Positions 42,476 to 50,786 of a stretch of DNA of 64,000 nucleotides are shown here, in pieces. This DNA comes from Vreelandella songnenensis (GTDB lineage Bacteria; Pseudomonadota; Gammaproteobacteria; Pseudomonadales; Halomonadaceae): NCBI RefSeq assembly GCF_003002925.1, contig NZ_PVTK01000001.1, forward strand, positions 930,001 through 994,000. Direction: 5' to 3'. How positions within the stretch are numbered: position 1 is the stretch's first letter; each line of letters opens with the position of its first letter. The notes under the pieces were generated by a model. That model was not told the DNA's origin, did not search any database, and worked only from the letters and a program-made list of their open reading frames with translations. Made by a program: the position numbers and the translations under genes.

Positions 42476-43765
42476 GTGCGTATATGGGCCATTGCCTGGC
42501 CGATCATCCTTTCCAATATCACCGTCCCGCTGCTGGGGCTGGTGGACACTGCCGTGGTCGGCCACCTGCCGGACGCCCGCTATCTGGCGGCCGTTACCCT
42601 GGGCGCGACGCTGTTCAGCTTTCTCTACTGGGGCTTTGGCTTTCTGCGCATGGGCACCACCGGACTGGTAGCCCAGGCACTGGGCCGCGAAAGCGATAGC
42701 GATGTCCAGAACCTGCTGGGCCAGTCGCTGATCATCGCCGGCGTCATCGGCATCCTGCTGATTATTTTCTCCACACCGCTGATTTCACTTGGCCTCTGGC
42801 TGCTCGATGGCAGCGATATCGCCACGCCCCTGGCCCGGGAGTACGCCGAGATACGCCTGTGGTCCGCGCCTGCGGTGCTGGCCAACTACGCCATTCTGGG
42901 CTGGTTTCTGGGCCAGCAGAACTCCCGCGTGACGCTTATGATTCTGCTGCTGACCAATACCATCAATATCATTCTCGACGTGTGGTTTGTGATCGGCCTG
43001 GGCATGACCAGCGACGGCGTCGCCTGGGCAAGCGTGATTGCCGATTACAGCGCGCTCGGATTTGGCGGCTACCTGGTGCTGCGCCAGTTGAAGCGACTGA
43101 GCGGGCACTTCTCCCGAGCGCGGCTGCTGGCGCTTTCGGCCTACGGGGCGCTGTTTTCCATCAACGCCCACCTGTTTGTGCGCACCCTGGGCCTGCTGTT
43201 CGTGATGGCCTTCTTTACCGCTCAGGGCGCACGTCAGGGCGATACGGTACTGGCCGCCAACGCGGTGCTCTTGCAGTTCATCCTGCTGACAAGCTACGCG
43301 CTCGACGGCTTTGCTCACGCGGCCGAGGCGTTGGTGGGCCGCGCCTACGGCCGCCGCAACTGGCAGGAGCTGGCCACCATCGTGCGCCGGGCGGCGCTGT
43401 TTTCACTATGGACGGCGGGTGGCGCCGCCTTGCTCTTTGCCCTCGGCGGCAATCAGCTGGTGGCGCTACTGACCGGGCTTGATGAGGTGCGCACCACCGC
43501 GGCAAGCTATCTGCCCTGGATGGTCGCCATGCCGCTGATAGCGGTATGGAGCTATCTGTTCGACGGCGTCTTCATAGGTGCCACCGCCGTGCGCGAAATG
43601 CGCAACAGCATCTTTATCGCCATGGCGGTGTACCTGCCTGCCTGGTGGCTCACCCAGGGCCTTGGCAATCACGGGCTGTGGCTGGCCTTTACGCTGTTCA
43701 TTGCCGTGCGCTCGGCGGTGCTGATCGGCTACTACCGCCGCTACCGGCGCCTCTACTGGTACTAG
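42476..43765 (+). CDS. MATE-family efflux transporter, DinF type
   Basis: A 12-helix Na+ or H+ driven multidrug exporter of about 429 residues. The N-terminal helix 1 motif PIILSNITVPLLGLVDTAVVGHL (shortened: PLLGLVDTAVVGHL) with conserved Asp and the FGFLRMGTTGLVAQ segment are those of the DinF branch. The frame stays open back into the ferredoxin gene, but GTG 42476 lies 13 bases after the ferredoxin stop and has AAGG six bases before it, so it is preferred. Confidence 0.9.
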   Translation: MRIWAIAWPIILSNITVPLLGLVDTAVVGHLPDARYLAAVTLGATLFSFLYWGFGFLRMGTTGLVAQALGRESDSDVQNLLGQSLIIAGVIGILLIIFSTPLISLGLWLLDGSDIATPLAREYAEIRLWSAPAVLANYAILGWFLGQQNSRVTLMILLLTNTINIILDVWFVIGLGMTSDGVAWASVIADYSALGFGGYLVLRQLKRLSGHFSRARLLALSAYGALFSINAHLFVRTLGLLFVMAFFTAQGARQGDTVLAANAVLLQFILLTSYALDGFAHAAEALVGRAYGRRNWQELATIVRRAALFSLWTAGGAALLFALGGNQLVALLTGLDEVRTTAASYLPWMVAMPLIAVWSYLFDGVFIGATAVREMRNSIFIAMAVYLPAWWLTQGLGNHGLWLAFTLFIAVRSAVLIGYYRRYRRLYWY

Positions 43766-43882
43766 TGGACCGCCCCTGGCGGGCGTTTCGGCTTCCAGCC
43801 GGCTTATCAACCTGACGGTTGATGGTGAAAACCCTCCCGCGCCGCCGTATATTGTGCTGACAACAAATAAGAGAGCTTCCTC

Positions 43883-45193
43883 ATGCTTAAGATGATATCC
43901 AAACCGGCCGTCAAGCTGGTCGAGCGCTACCTGCCCGATCCGTATATCTTCGTGCTGCTGCTGACTCTGGTGGCGGCGGTGGCGGCTATCGCCGTGGAAC
44001 GCCAGACACCCTTGGCCGTCATGCGCATGTGGGGGGATGGTTTCTGGGGGCTTTTGACCTTCTCCATGCAGATGCTGCTGGTGCTGGTGACAGGCTTCAT
44101 GCTGGCAAGCTCACCGCCGGTGAAGCGCATTCTGCAAAAGCTTGCCGGTACGGCAAAAAGCCCGGGCGGCGCGATCATTCTGGTGACGCTGGTATCGCTT
44201 GCCGCCAGCTGGATCAACTGGGGGTTCGGCCTCGTGGTGGGCGCGCTGTTTGCCAAGGAGCTTGCGCGGCTGGTGCGGGTCGATTATCGCCTGCTGGTGG
44301 CCAGCGCCTACTCGGGCTTTATCGTCTGGCACGGCGGTCTGGCCGGGTCGGTACCGCTGACGATTGCCACCGAGGGCCACTTCACCGCCGACCAGATCGG
44401 TGTGATCGGCACAGGCTCGACCATCTTCGCCTTCTTCAACCTGGCGATTGTGGTGTGCCTGTTTATCGCCGTGCCGCTGGTCAACCGTTTGATGCTGCCC
44501 GATGAACAGGACAGCGTGTACGTCGACCCTCAGTTGCTTGACGATGAACCCGCGCCGGTGGGCCGACTTACCCGCCCGGCCGAGAGGCTTGAAAACAGCA
44601 TGGCGCTGTCGCTGCTGGTGGGCGTACCCGGGCTTGTGTTCCTGCTGGATCACTTCATTCTGCGCGGCGGCGGCCTCAACCTGAACGTCGTCAACTTTCT
44701 GTTTCTGTTTCTGGCGATCGTGCTGCACCGTACGCCGCGCAATCTGCTGACCAGCCTGAATGAGGCCATCAAGGGCGGTGCGGGCATTGTCATCCAGTTT
44801 CCCTTTTACGCCGGCATCATGGCGATCATGGTGCAGTCGGGCCTGGCACAGAGCATGTCGGAGTGGCTGATCTCCTTTGCTACGCCAACGTCGCTGCCTT
44901 TCTGGTCGTTTATCAGCGCGGGCATTGTTAACCTGTTCGTGCCTTCCGGCGGCGGGCAGTGGGCGGTACAGGCGCCGGTCATGCTGCCGGCGGCCCAGGC
45001 GCTGGGCGCGGATATTTCCCGCGTGGCGATGGCGGTTGCCTGGGGCGATGCCTGGACCAACCTGCTGCAGCCCTTCTGGGCGCTGCCGGTGCTGGCCATC
45101 GCCGGGCTCAAGGCCAAGGACATCATGGGCTTTTGCCTGGTGCAGCTGTTCATTACCGGTATCATTATCTCGGTGGGTCTGGTCTGGTTCTAG
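43883..45193 (+). CDS. AtoE-type short-chain fatty acid transporter
   Basis: A 436-residue membrane protein with about 10-12 helices from the AtoE family (TIGR00366/PF02667). ERYLPDPYIFVLLLT near the start, SWINWGFGLVVGALFAKE in the middle (shortened: WINWGFGLVVGAL) and PSGGGQWAVQAP near the end are family features. AtoE takes up short-chain fatty acids such as acetoacetate or butyrate in enterics. No ato genes lie beside it; the next gene is an acyl-CoA thioesterase on the same strand 69 bases on, which suggests but does not prove a shared role in short acyl metabolism. Confidence 0.88.
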   Translation: MLKMISKPAVKLVERYLPDPYIFVLLLTLVAAVAAIAVERQTPLAVMRMWGDGFWGLLTFSMQMLLVLVTGFMLASSPPVKRILQKLAGTAKSPGGAIILVTLVSLAASWINWGFGLVVGALFAKELARLVRVDYRLLVASAYSGFIVWHGGLAGSVPLTIATEGHFTADQIGVIGTGSTIFAFFNLAIVVCLFIAVPLVNRLMLPDEQDSVYVDPQLLDDEPAPVGRLTRPAERLENSMALSLLVGVPGLVFLLDHFILRGGGLNLNVVNFLFLFLAIVLHRTPRNLLTSLNEAIKGGAGIVIQFPFYAGIMAIMVQSGLAQSMSEWLISFATPTSLPFWSFISAGIVNLFVPSGGGQWAVQAPVMLPAAQALGADISRVAMAVAWGDAWTNLLQPFWALPVLAIAGLKAKDIMGFCLVQLFITGIIISVGLVWF

Positions 45194-45262
45194 TGGTCAG
45201 GCACTCACCCTTGAATGCGCTGCCCGCCGGAGGCGGGTAGCCCGTATAGACAAGGATTCATT

Positions 45263-45799
45263 ATGTCAGACGCAGCGCAAACGGCCCTGCCAGGACAGCA
45301 CGAGCTGTCGATGACCGTTCTCATGACCCCCGACATGGCCAACTTCAGTGGCAAGGTGCATGGCGGGGCCATTCTCAAGAAGCTCGATGAAGTCGCCTAC
45401 GCCTGCGCCAGCCGCTACTCTGGCCACTACGTGGTGACGCTTTCGGTCGATCAGGTGCTGTTCAAGCAGCCCATTCACGTGGGCGAGCTGGTCACCTTTC
45501 TGGCGTGTGTGAATCATGTAGGCCGCTCGTCCATGGAAATTGGCGTCAAGGTGGTGGCCGAGGACATTCGCAACAAGCTGATTCGCCATACCAACAGCTG
45601 CTACCTGACCATGGTGGCCGTGGATTCAGACGGCAAGCCGGCCAGCGTACCGCCGCTGACGCTGACCACGCCGATCCAGAAGCTGCGTTTCGAGAAGGCG
45701 GCGCTGCGCAAGAAACACCGCAAGCAGGCCGAGCAGGAAGAGAAGATGACCCAGCAGCACTATCAGACGCAGACCACACCTGGCCAGACGCAGGCTTGA
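45263..45799 (+). CDS. Hotdog-fold acyl-CoA thioesterase, YciA-like
   Basis: A 178-residue single-hotdog thioesterase. The family motifs are the central helix NFSGKVHGGAILKKLDEVAY in part, with the catalytic Asp in LDEVA, then VTLSVDQVLFKQPIHVGE and the VGRSSMEI strand. The last 40 residues are Lys/Gln/Glu-rich and not part of the fold. The start has AAGGA eight bases upstream. It follows the AtoE-type carrier and comes before the voltage-sensor-like protein gene on the same strand. Confidence 0.88.
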   Translation: MSDAAQTALPGQHELSMTVLMTPDMANFSGKVHGGAILKKLDEVAYACASRYSGHYVVTLSVDQVLFKQPIHVGELVTFLACVNHVGRSSMEIGVKVVAEDIRNKLIRHTNSCYLTMVAVDSDGKPASVPPLTLTTPIQKLRFEKAALRKKHRKQAEQEEKMTQQHYQTQTTPGQTQA

Positions 45800-45843
45800 C
45801 GACCACGCAGCGACACTGCTCTCACGCCCAACAAGGAGGTTGC

Positions 45844-46848
45844 ATGCCTATCCGGCGGCGCTACCCACAACTGCCCAAGCCCGTTGAGTACGCTCATATC
45901 GGCTGGGACTTGCTTATCATCGTCGCGGTAGTGCTCAACCTGGGGCTTTTGCTGTTTGATTCGCTTTATCTGATCGGGCCGTTCAATCAGGCGGTGGCAA
46001 GCCTTGCACCGGGTTTTCACGCGTTCTACGAAAACGAGGTCCATAGCCGCTTCTTTCATATCGACCTTTTCTTCGTCGGCCTGTTCGTGGTCGATATCCT
46101 CCTGGGCTGGGCGGCGGCCATCGCCGAGCGGCGCTATCACCGCTGGTTTTTCTACCCCTTCGTCCACTGGTATGACGTGCTGGGCTGTATCCCGCTGAGC
46201 GGTTTTCGCCTGCTGCGGGTACTGCGCGTGGTCTCGCTGCTTCACCGGCTGCATCGTCTGGGGCTTATCAACGTCACCCACTGGTCCATCTATCAGTTCT
46301 TCTTCAAGTATTACGACATCCTGCTCGAAGAGCTTTCGGACCGCATCGCCCTGCGCCTGCTGGGTAACGTGCAGCAGCAGATCATGTCCAGCGATTCGCT
46401 GACCGAACGGGTCATCGACCGGGTCATCATGCCGCGCAAGGCAGCGCTGATCAGCGAGATCGTCCAGCGCCTGGAAAGCACCGTCGGCGAGGCCTACCAG
46501 CTCAACCGCGATGCCGCCATGAGCGCGATCGACAACCTGGTGACCCGCACGCTGAACGAAAGCCCTGAAATTCAGCGCCTGCACCGGCTGCCCATGGGCC
46601 AGACCACGGCCAGCGCCATGCAGGCATCCATCAGCGGCGTTGCCCAGCGGCTGGTAGACGAGATGGCACTCGGCATTCACTCCCCCGAGTTCAGGCAACT
46701 GGTCGAACGCACGGCGGACAGCGGCTTTGACAGCTGGCTGAGCGTGGATCAGGAGAGCAACCGGATTACCGAGCTGGTGCTGTACGATATTCTTGAAATG
46801 CTCAAGGAGCAGGTAAACCGCCAACGCTGGAAAGATCGCTATGAGTAG
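45844..46848 (+). CDS. Voltage-sensor-like membrane protein of unknown function
   Basis: A 334-residue protein. The N-terminal 140 residues carry about three to four helices (about 20-48, 73-96, 103-118) and an S4-like segment, FRLLRVLRVVSLLHRLHRL in shortened sense, with arginines or histidines every third position, preceded by the S3-type WYDVLGCIPL. This is the pattern of voltage-gated cation channels. No pore helix or selectivity filter follows. Residues 150-334 are a soluble, mostly helical domain with no motif I know. AAGGAGG precedes the ATG. Homologues are usually annotated only as ion transporter or hypothetical. Confidence 0.7.
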   Translation: MPIRRRYPQLPKPVEYAHIGWDLLIIVAVVLNLGLLLFDSLYLIGPFNQAVASLAPGFHAFYENEVHSRFFHIDLFFVGLFVVDILLGWAAAIAERRYHRWFFYPFVHWYDVLGCIPLSGFRLLRVLRVVSLLHRLHRLGLINVTHWSIYQFFFKYYDILLEELSDRIALRLLGNVQQQIMSSDSLTERVIDRVIMPRKAALISEIVQRLESTVGEAYQLNRDAAMSAIDNLVTRTLNESPEIQRLHRLPMGQTTASAMQASISGVAQRLVDEMALGIHSPEFRQLVERTADSGFDSWLSVDQESNRITELVLYDILEMLKEQVNRQRWKDRYE

Positions 46849-47452
46849 TGAATGGCTGATCCTGCTGGGCCCGGTGGCCCTGTTCATGATGTCGATGACG
46901 CTGACGCCTGGCCCCAACAACCTGATGCTGACGGCATCCGGGGCCAACTTTGGCGTACGCCGGACCGTGCCGCATATGGGGGGCATCGTGGGCGGGTGTT
47001 TCATGCTCTATCTGGCCATCGCGCTGGGCCTGGGCGTGCTGTTCGAGCGCTTTCCCGTTCTGCACATGACTCTGCGCTGGGTGGGCAGCGCCTACCTGCT
47101 TTACCTGGCGTTCAAGATCGCCACGGCGCCGCCGCCCAACTTGAAGGATGCCGCTGCCCGGGGTACGCCGCTGACGTTCTGGCAGGCTGCTCTGTTTCAG
47201 CTGGCCAATCCCAAGGCCTGGGTACTGGGGCTGGCGCTGATTGCCGGCTTTCTGCCCGAAAGCGGGCCCAAGCTCATCAACGCCGTGATTCTGGTGGGCT
47301 TTGCCGAGCTGGTCGCGCTGCCGTGCCTGTTGGTGTGGGCGGGCTTTGGCATGGCCATCGGCCGCTGGATCAAGAGTGACAGGGCCTGGCGTGCGTTCAA
47401 CGTCATCATGGGCTTGTTGACCGCCGCCTGCGTGATATTGATTCTGCGTTAG
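46841..47452 (+). CDS. LysE/RhtB-family exporter
   Basis: A 203-residue amino acid or metabolite exporter with five to six helices. The N-terminal family motif TPGPNNLMLTASGANFG (shortened: TPGPNNLML) and the FQLANPKAW segment near residue 122 are clear. Substrates in the family include lysine, homoserine and threonine; this one cannot be told. It overlaps the preceding gene by eight bases and ends four bases into the I78 gene on the other strand. Confidence 0.9.
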   Translation: MSSEWLILLGPVALFMMSMTLTPGPNNLMLTASGANFGVRRTVPHMGGIVGGCFMLYLAIALGLGVLFERFPVLHMTLRWVGSAYLLYLAFKIATAPPPNLKDAAARGTPLTFWQAALFQLANPKAWVLGLALIAGFLPESGPKLINAVILVGFAELVALPCLLVWAGFGMAIGRWIKSDRAWRAFNVIMGLLTAACVILILR

Positions 47453-47799
47453 CCGCAGCGCAGTGCTTCGATGCGCTCATTGTCATCCACATGGATGTTC
47501 AAGCGTTCGGGGCGATGGTCCATGGTGGCTGCATCGCCGGGATGCAGCACCCGCACCTGGCGCGACTGGCTTTCGCTTTGAAGCTGGGGCAGATTGGCTT
47601 CATCGAAGGTTTCGCCAAGCGCATACTCGACCGCCGCTGTATCACAGCTCTCAAGGGAAATGGGCTGGGCGGCCGGCTCCTCCGCGGATGAATCTTCCGC
47701 ACCGGAGGCACAGGCGCCGAGCAGCAGAACTACCCCGCCTGCCATGATCATTTTCGCGTAGCGTATTGCGTCATCAGGGGTGTATTGCCAGGTTTTCAT
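47449..47799 (-). CDS. Peptidase inhibitor I78 family lipoprotein
   Basis: A 116-residue secreted protein. A hydrophobic segment with lipobox LLLGAC (Cys30) marks a lipoprotein, after an unusually long 16-residue N-terminal lead. The C-terminal domain has RVLHPGD, the MDHRPERLNIHVDD segment and the closing IEALRCG, features of the I78 inhibitor family (PF11720), small serine-protease inhibitors. The Cys in ESCDTA probably pairs with the one in RCG. AAAGG precedes ATG 47799; the later Met codons lack a ribosome site. Confidence 0.82.
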   Translation of the reverse strand: MKTWQYTPDDAIRYAKMIMAGGVVLLLGACASGAEDSSAEEPAAQPISLESCDTAAVEYALGETFDEANLPQLQSESQSRQVRVLHPGDAATMDHRPERLNIHVDDNERIEALRCG

Positions 47800-47841
47800 C
47801 GGCTTACCTTTATTCTGGTTATTGATAGGTTACCCACACGC

Positions 47842-47870
47842 AAAACGGGCCGGGCATACGCCCGGCCCGC
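47842..47870 (-). terminator. Entericidin gene terminator
   Basis: Perfect 10-bp GC stem (47846-47855 with 47860-47869) with a four-base loop and TTTT following on the minus strand, 24 bases past the entericidin stop. Confidence 0.75.
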
Positions 47871-47892
47871 TCGATATCTTCAAGGCTCGCGA

Positions 47893-48024
47893 TTAATCAG
47901 CGGCGTCTTGAACCGCCTGACCGCCGCGCTCCACATCCTTGCCAGCACCGGAAATCGTGTTGCAGCCAGCCAGTGTACCGGCTGCCATCAAAAGAATAAG
48001 ACTCGTCGCTAAAAGCTTTTTCAT
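47893..48024 (-). CDS. ecnB: Entericidin-family lipoprotein
   Basis: A 43-residue bacteriolytic-type small lipoprotein. The signal peptide MKKLLATSLILLMAAGTLAG ends at a lipobox with Cys21, and the mature part is CNTISGAGKDVERGGQAV, the family pattern (PF08085). AAGGAG lies nine bases before the ATG. In E. coli, entericidin B is produced in stationary phase and counteracted by entericidin A; only one copy is present here and the toxin role may not apply. Confidence 0.9.
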   Translation of the reverse strand: MKKLLATSLILLMAAGTLAGCNTISGAGKDVERGGQAVQDAAD

Positions 48025-48229
48025 GGATGTTCTCCTTAACGTGTCAGTCAACAGCGGAAATCCCCTCGGGCAGCGATTGCCCTTCTGAGGAGTACTCTCA
48101 GCGTAACAGCGTTTTAGCACTTTCGCCTGTTTTCCATGGCGTAATTTCACTCAGGGCGTTTATTGACAAGCATTGACCGTGGCGTTCACCTGCTATGATG
48201 AGCCGATCCAAGACCGCCTGGAGCACCCC

Positions 48230-48649
48230 ATGAACGACTTTACGCTGGACCCACGTCTGGAGAGTGACACCTTTCCCCTGGCAGACCTGCCGCTGTGCCG
48301 GGTGCTGCTGATGAACGACTCACGCTATCCGTGGGCCATTCTGGTGCCGCGCCATGACGGTATCAGCGAAGTATTCGAGCTTTCCGACACAGATCAGGCA
48401 ACGCTATGGCGAGAAGCCACCCAGCTTGGCAACGTGATGAAGACCCTGTTTGAAGGCGACAAGCTCAATATTGCCACGCTTGGCAATGTCGTCAGCCAAC
48501 TGCATGTCCACGTGGTGGTACGCCATCGCACTGACGCTACCTGGCCTGCCCCGGTATGGGGGAATGGCAGCCCAGAACCTTACGCCCTTGAACCGCTGGC
48601 CAGCCTGCGTGACCAGCTGATCGCCCATATTGATCGTCTGAACGTCTAG
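48230..48649 (+). CDS. HIT-family protein
   Basis: A 139-residue nucleotide-binding protein of the histidine triad superfamily. The motif is QLHVHVVV near residues 90-97: the first two histidines (92, 94, the second being the usual nucleophile) are present but the third is Val. This is characteristic of a pseudomonad-type clade that begins FxLDPRL and contains SRYPWxILVPR, so it is not a broken gene. Physiological substrate unknown. Its last four bases overlap the NicO gene on the other strand. Confidence 0.87.
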   Translation: MNDFTLDPRLESDTFPLADLPLCRVLLMNDSRYPWAILVPRHDGISEVFELSDTDQATLWREATQLGNVMKTLFEGDKLNIATLGNVVSQLHVHVVVRHRTDATWPAPVWGNGSPEPYALEPLASLRDQLIAHIDRLNV

Positions 48650-49674
48650 CGCAGCAGGGGGCTCGCCTGCCGGGCAGGCGGTTCACCCAGCAGTGGCGTA
48701 CCGGCAGGCTGGCTCACGCTTGCCATGGCAAGCGTGAGCCCGAGCACGATAATCAGCGCGCCGCCGGCCAATGCTGCCCATCCCGCTACTTTCTGAATGG
48801 CCTCGGAGGCGTGCTGCTGTTTGGCCAGGCGCCGTGTGGCCCAGCGGCGGGCAAACACGCTGGCAAGCGCCAGGGCCGACACCGTGATACCGGTCCCCAG
48901 CGACATCGCGATAACCGACAGCACCCCCACATAAAACTGTCCCAGCAGACTGGCGGCCCCGAGCAGCAGTACCGCGCCGCTACAGGGGCGCATGCCGATG
49001 GCCAACACCGTCATGAGGGCCGTGCGCCAGTCCAGCGCCTGCTGGGGTTCGATATGATGGGCCCCACCGCAGCAGTGGTGGTCGTGGCCGGGCAAATGGG
49101 CATGGCGCTGGACAGCGCCAGTCGTGTGACTATGCGCCACGGGCGTGAACATCAGCGGCCGATACGCGCGGCGCAGCTGCTTGTAGGCGCGCAGACAAAG
49201 CCACACGCCCAAAAGCGTCACCAGCAGGAAACTGGCCTGCTCCACCCACACAACGCTGCCCATGGCCTGGCGGGTCAACCACCCCAGGCCGTGGACCAGA
49301 ATGGCCACCATCACGATAGCGGTGACGCCTTGAAGCAGCGATGCGGCAAATGAGAGCCCCAGCGCCCGCCGGGTAGCGCCACCGTGAGAGGCGAGATAGG
49401 TCGCCAGTACCGCCTTGCCGTGGCCGGGGCCGGCGGCGTGAAAGACGCCATAGCCAAAGCTTACGCTCAACAGCACCCACCAGGTGGCACGGGTAGGCTC
49501 GCGGGCAAGCTCGGTAATTGCCAGGGTCAGCGCCCGGTGCAGCTCCCGCTGCCAGGCAAGCAGCTGGTAGCTTGCGCCTTGCAGGCTACCCTGGAGCAGG
49601 AAAAACATGGCGATGGCGACAAGGGCCAAGAGCCCGGCCACCATCAGTGGTTTACGGTTAACGGGAGAGTGCAT
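48646..49674 (-). CDS. NicO-type nickel/cobalt exporter
   Basis: A 342-residue membrane protein with about seven helices of the NicO/RcnA family (PF03824). Family motifs are FHAAGPGHGKAV in the first helix pair and GMRPCSGAV in the second half. Between them lies a metal-binding loop rich in His and Cys (HSH, HAH, HDHHCCGGAHH, about residues 183-210). A metal efflux or delivery role is inferred; the pairing with a DUF1007 protein upstream is common and is often under zinc control in other bacteria. Confidence 0.87.
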   Translation of the reverse strand: MHSPVNRKPLMVAGLLALVAIAMFFLLQGSLQGASYQLLAWQRELHRALTLAITELAREPTRATWWVLLSVSFGYGVFHAAGPGHGKAVLATYLASHGGATRRALGLSFAASLLQGVTAIVMVAILVHGLGWLTRQAMGSVVWVEQASFLLVTLLGVWLCLRAYKQLRRAYRPLMFTPVAHSHTTGAVQRHAHLPGHDHHCCGGAHHIEPQQALDWRTALMTVLAIGMRPCSGAVLLLGAASLLGQFYVGVLSVIAMSLGTGITVSALALASVFARRWATRRLAKQQHASEAIQKVAGWAALAGGALIIVLGLTLAMASVSQPAGTPLLGEPPARQASPLLR

Positions 49675-49710
49675 GACGCGCGGTACCTGTGTTCATCGGT
49701 GATCGATCGA

Positions 49711-50376
49711 CTAGCGGCAGTCGATGTGCCCGGTTTCGGCAAAGTGGCGGCCAAGCCCCGGCTCACCCTCCTCGTCCACATCCAGCAGTGCGGCCTGCAT
49801 GACCAGCTCCGGGTCCGGGTCGGCGCCCAGAATGCTCAGCTCGCACACCGGTTCGCCATGCAGCACCAGGGCATTCGGGTCGGGCTGGTTACCTTCGGCG
49901 TCATGCACCATCTCGATATAATAGGTCGGATCGAATATCTGATAGTCGAGGGTATGCCCGGCCAGCGGCTGCGGCGTTTCCAGGGGCAGAATAAACGTGA
50001 ATGCAAGCCGCCCGTCCTTTTCCATGGCCGTATACTCGCTGACCTCGCCAAGCGCCAGCGGCTCACCGTCCAGGCGTATATCGGTAAAGTAGTGCTGCGC
50101 GGCCAGATTATTGCGTATCTCGAGGCCGAGCTGATCAAGCCCTTCGTCCAGGCTTGCGCCGTCTACCTGCGTAAGCTCTTCAAACACCACCAGGCTGTAG
50201 AACGGGTCCATGCGCCAGGTCTGATGAAGCCCGCGCATTACCCCTTCATCGTCGGTCATCACCCGGATGCTGAAATCGATCCATCCATGGGGGTGTGCCG
50301 CTGCCAGGGGGCTCAGCATCAGGCTGATGATGCCCATTCCCAGCGCCCAGCGCCGGGTAGCTAACCTACGCTTCAT
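49711..50376 (-). CDS. DUF1007 family periplasmic protein
   Basis: A protein of about 221 residues with a signal peptide ending at SPLAAA and a mature N-terminus HPHGWIDFSI, the DUF1007 family signature (PF06226), probably a metal ligand. The rest is mainly beta with the conserved DPFYSLVVFEEL and DPTYYIEM segments. The start is uncertain: ATG 50376 gives a normal signal peptide, and ATG 50400 would add eight residues. The NicO exporter follows after 36 bases. These families often occur together and the DUF1007 protein is thought to supply or sense metal. Confidence 0.85.
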   Translation of the reverse strand: MKRRLATRRWALGMGIISLMLSPLAAAHPHGWIDFSIRVMTDDEGVMRGLHQTWRMDPFYSLVVFEELTQVDGASLDEGLDQLGLEIRNNLAAQHYFTDIRLDGEPLALGEVSEYTAMEKDGRLAFTFILPLETPQPLAGHTLDYQIFDPTYYIEMVHDAEGNQPDPNALVLHGEPVCELSILGADPDPELVMQAALLDVDEEGEPGLGRHFAETGHIDCR

Positions 50377-50408
50377 GTTCTGATGATGCCTCTGTTTCAT
50401 GCGTTGCT

Positions 50409-50786
50409 TCACGGTGCCAATCCCAACTTTGCCTCTAAACTGACGAGCCACGGGTCCAGCAGATAGGGCGGCAGCGGCTGCGAGCCGCGCCAGGCCGTAA
50501 CGCTTACCTGACTGCCGCGACCAGCTTCGCTGACCTGTAGCTGCACGCGATACTCGGGCCAGCGCGCCAGCGCCGCTTCTGCCCGCCCCAGCGCCAGATC
50601 GGCGTGACGGATCACGTAGCCCTGCTCCATCATCAGCTCGACGGCGCTGCGAAACGTGGTGTCTACCGGCGCGGTATACACAAGCTCACGCGGGGCTGAA
50701 GGCGACGTGGTTGCACAGCCGGACACCAGCACAATGAGCGCACCGATGCCGGCCCATTTGATCAAGCTCACGGGTGAATACCTCAT
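50409..50786 (-). CDS. Hypothetical lipoprotein
   Basis: A 125-residue protein with a lipoprotein signal peptide (LVSGC, Cys24). The mature part predicts one amphipathic helix (FRSAVELMMEQGYV), then a DLALGRAEAALAR turn and beta strands (YRVQLQVS, SQVSVTAW). This layout resembles the following text's larger lipoprotein encoded just upstream and the BamC-like fold in general. No family name recognised. Its start overlaps the upstream lipoprotein stop (ATGA), and the DUF1007 gene follows 32 bases on or less. Confidence 0.7.
   Translation of the reverse strand: MRYSPVSLIKWAGIGALIVLVSGCATTSPSAPRELVYTAPVDTTFRSAVELMMEQGYVIRHADLALGRAEAALARWPEYRVQLQVSEAGRGSQVSVTAWRGSQPLPPYLLDPWLVSLEAKLGLAP

Noticed and set aside
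45763..47004. Open frame of 413 codons on the minus strand across the voltage-sensor-like gene and LysE gene
   Set aside because: Spans two well-supported plus-strand genes and shows no domain.
48490..48540. HIT protein judged as degraded because the third triad histidine is Val
   Set aside because: The surrounding sequence matches a conserved clade in which this position is Ile or Val, so it is not a decayed gene.
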